Shown here: positions 62,201-64,000 of the stretch, piece by piece
How positions within the stretch are numbered: position 1 is the first letter of the stretch
Layout of the letters: each line of letters opens with the position of its first letter
DNA from: Parelaphostrongylus tenuis
Taxonomy: Eukaryota; Nematoda; Chromadorea; Rhabditida; Metastrongylidae
Direction: 5' to 3'
Assembly: GCA_019055375.1 (NCBI GenBank)
Contig: JAHQIW010000933.1
Coordinates: 31,413 to 95,412 of the forward strand
DNA length: 64,000 nt
Notes under the pieces: model-generated
Databases searched by the model: none
The model's input: the letters and a program-made list of their open reading frames with translations, nothing else
Told to the model about the DNA's origin: nothing
Program-made: the position numbers and the translations under genes

Positions 62201-63700
62201 ACTGACTATCTTTTTAGCGATTTCAACCCTTTTGGAGAAGGAGTGGCATTGCATGGAATGCACTCATTTTCGCTTTGAATTTTTTTTACCTGACGTTAGT
62301 CTATCCAGCTATCATAATCATTCGACAGCACCAATAAACGTTCCGTCTGTTTTTATAGTGGAAGATTAGATTCCTCTATGCATTTCCCTGCGATAATAAA
62401 ATGGAACTATCACTTGAAGAGACTTCTACAAACGTGGATTTTTCAGTAGGAAAGAGCGTCATTGTGCCTTGTTAAAATTTTGTATTTCATAATGGTAGAA
62501 CTGAATTCTTGGCACAAAAAAACATACTCGCGAATGTACTTTCATATGTGTATTGCCTCCTTTGTGAGAGGGCAACTGGGAAGTACATAGTCTCTGATGT
62601 CTAGCTCTCTGGAACGGCTCTGCATGAAGACATTCCTAATTTGTAACTGGATTAAGGACTAGAAGGAGCAGGCAATCAATCTCATTGTGGTAGAGCACTG
62701 TAGAAAAAAAAATGTGCAAAACTGATCTATGCTTCCATAACCATAATATAGAAATTTTTCTTACTACAGTCCCGAAAACTATATAGGTTGTTGAGTGACT
62801 GAAGAATTGAGAAGCGGTTTCCCATGATATGTGGGAGATGAAGAAAGTCCAATTTGATATGCATGATAGAAAATGACAAAAAAACAAAACATGTGATTCC
62901 ATCAAGTTAATAAAATACACTCTACAATTTCCGTTTTCTAAGCGAGGAACGAAAGCTTTTCAATGAGAAAACATTTCGAAAAGGGGAGTGGTTCACGAGT
63001 GAGGCAGAAGTTTTCGCACATGCTAATAAAACAAGACCTTCTACTGGAAACAGGATGAGGCTGGTTTTTTTGCTCAAACAAGCATAAAGTGCCGTCAAAG
63101 AATTATCGCAGAAAATACTGCGACTGCAAGCAATACTTAGAGCCACACTGAGCTTCAGATTTGGAGGCAAATTAACGCAGGTTTCAAAGCCCCTTTGAGT
63201 AGTGAGTATTGCTTGAATTCCAACAAACGCTATACCCTGACATAAAAAAGGGCAGTAAATAAGAGGTGTAAACGGCCAGGTATACCTAAAAAGTGATCAT
63301 ATGCTTTCTATGATCCCACATGAACGTCTACAATCGTACTGGCCTTTCACGTTAGACACAAAGATAACGCAACCAAACAGGCGGCGCTAAAAACAACATT
63401 CCTGCTGTATACGAAACGGAAGTATTGCAGGAAGTAGATATAACCCAATGCCAACAAAAGTAGGGTGGCTTACACTGAGGGAAATGCTCTACTAACGAAT
63501 ATTTTTTAATAATGTGTTTTGGAACTACTTGGGTATCACATCATCAACACTAGTTCAAACTTGACAAATCCACAAAAATAGTTTTTCGAGTTTTTTCTTC
63601 TGCTTCTAGTCCGCAAATATTTTCTACTATACAATGTATGTGTTTAACATATCTTTCCATTTCGACAGTGTTATTCTTAGATCCACAGCTTCAAATTTTC
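59286..63700. other. Stretch with unsupported open frames
   Basis: Open frames at 59434-59688 (+, 84 codons), 60622-60931 (+, two overlapping frames) and 62922-63240 (-) cannot be assigned. The last could be an exon: a TTTTTTATGTCAG acceptor is followed by GIAFVGIQAIL, and a hydrophobic frame lies upstream at 63390-63480, but I could not join them in phase. Confidence 0.3.
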
Positions 63701-63704
63701 AATA

Positions 63705-63890
63705 TGGCCTGATAATCATTATTTGAGCCACGCATGTCAGTGGTCTGTCAATGAGGGCTGACTTATAGAGCCCGAACACGTGTTTCGATCTTGCGATCTC
63801 GTCAGTCGGGCAGTTGCCCTTTCCTCGTCGTTTGCTAATTCTCTGTGGGTGCTCCAGTCAGTCCCCACAAATAAGAGTTGGCGATCTGAA
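63705..63890 (-). mobile_element. Hammerhead element, fresh-looking copy at window end
   Basis: GCCTGATAATCATTATTTGA, GCCACGCATGTCAGTGGTCT, GAGGGCTGACTTATAGAGCC and the ribozyme are followed by CTCTGTGGGTGCTCCAGTCA and CCCCACAAATAAGAGTTGGC. It is the closest relative of the 49.3 kb copy. Confidence 0.65.
63770..63811 (-). ncRNA. Hammerhead motif, intact core, one base short at cleavage site
   Basis: On the minus strand: GCCCG/CGGGC helix I, CUGACGA at 63805-63799, a perfect GAUC-GCAA-GAUC stem II, GAAA and C-ACGU-G. The junction reads GUU then CGGGC where the 49.5 kb copy has GUA then UCGG, so one base is missing. Cleavage is doubtful. Confidence 0.6.
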
Positions 63891-64000
63891 ATGTGATGTT
63901 TCTTTTGAGTCCTATTCTTAATGCGAAGGGCATCAATTGTCCGTCCCGATGCTCGTCAGGTAGCTCAAGCACTTCCTCGGTTATTTCTTGATCTCTTCTG

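Overview
This is eukaryotic nuclear DNA from a repeat-rich nematode. The genes are split by GT-AG introns. Several starts sit 6-11 bases after a T-rich AG acceptor, as in trans-spliced worm genes. The recognisable proteins (actin, PRX-19, ABITRAM/Simiate, UNC-50, UNC-69) read most like rhabditid/strongylid (clade V) worms. Neighbouring unc-50 and unc-69 recall the C. elegans chromosome III region where, from memory, both genes lie. A strongylid or hookworm-like genome is my inference; no species can be named.

Layout. 1-1.7 kb is the actin 5' region, with a duplicated block and a SINE between the copies. 1.7-6.4 kb is a complete eight-exon actin gene (+) with a mariner fossil in its 2.7-kb second intron. 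6.6-23.6 kb holds no gene I can support, only repeats and a Penelope-like reverse transcriptase fossil at 17.1-17.8 kb. 23.7-27.9 kb is prx-19 (PEX19, +). 30.1-32.3 kb is an ABITRAM/Simiate homologue (+). 34.75-36.48 kb is a piggyBac transposase (-) whose two ORFs join perfectly across a 58-base intron, giving an uninterrupted 558-codon gene. 39.6-44.3 kb is unc-50 (-), complete except for the first coding exon. 48.9-56.5 kb is unc-69 (SCOC, +). 56.8-64 kb is again repeats.

The cellular genes are not a pathway: actin cytoskeleton, peroxisomal membrane protein import, an actin/transcription-linked small protein, Golgi/receptor trafficking (UNC-50) and axonal vesicle transport (UNC-69). The coherent theme is the mobile DNA. 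I see (a) at least 12 copies of a tRNA-derived SINE (family A); (b) foldback elements whose arms carry tRNA-like A and B boxes (family B); (c) a second SINE family with a Ser/Leu-type A box (family C); (d) short TTAA-flanked CCCTTT...AAAGGG MITEs of piggyBac type; (e) a second foldback family (F); and (f) a short element carrying hammerhead ribozyme motifs, at least two copies of which keep the complete catalytic consensus.

The hammerhead element is the most interesting item. One copy (49.27-49.65 kb) is a partial tandem dimer of a 318-base unit, has a perfect ribozyme core and is bounded by a 12-base target duplication inside a SINE. Another locus (55.4-56.0 kb) has two ribozymes in tandem. 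Exon joins were derived by hand from splice consensus, phase and family knowledge; no alignment was run.
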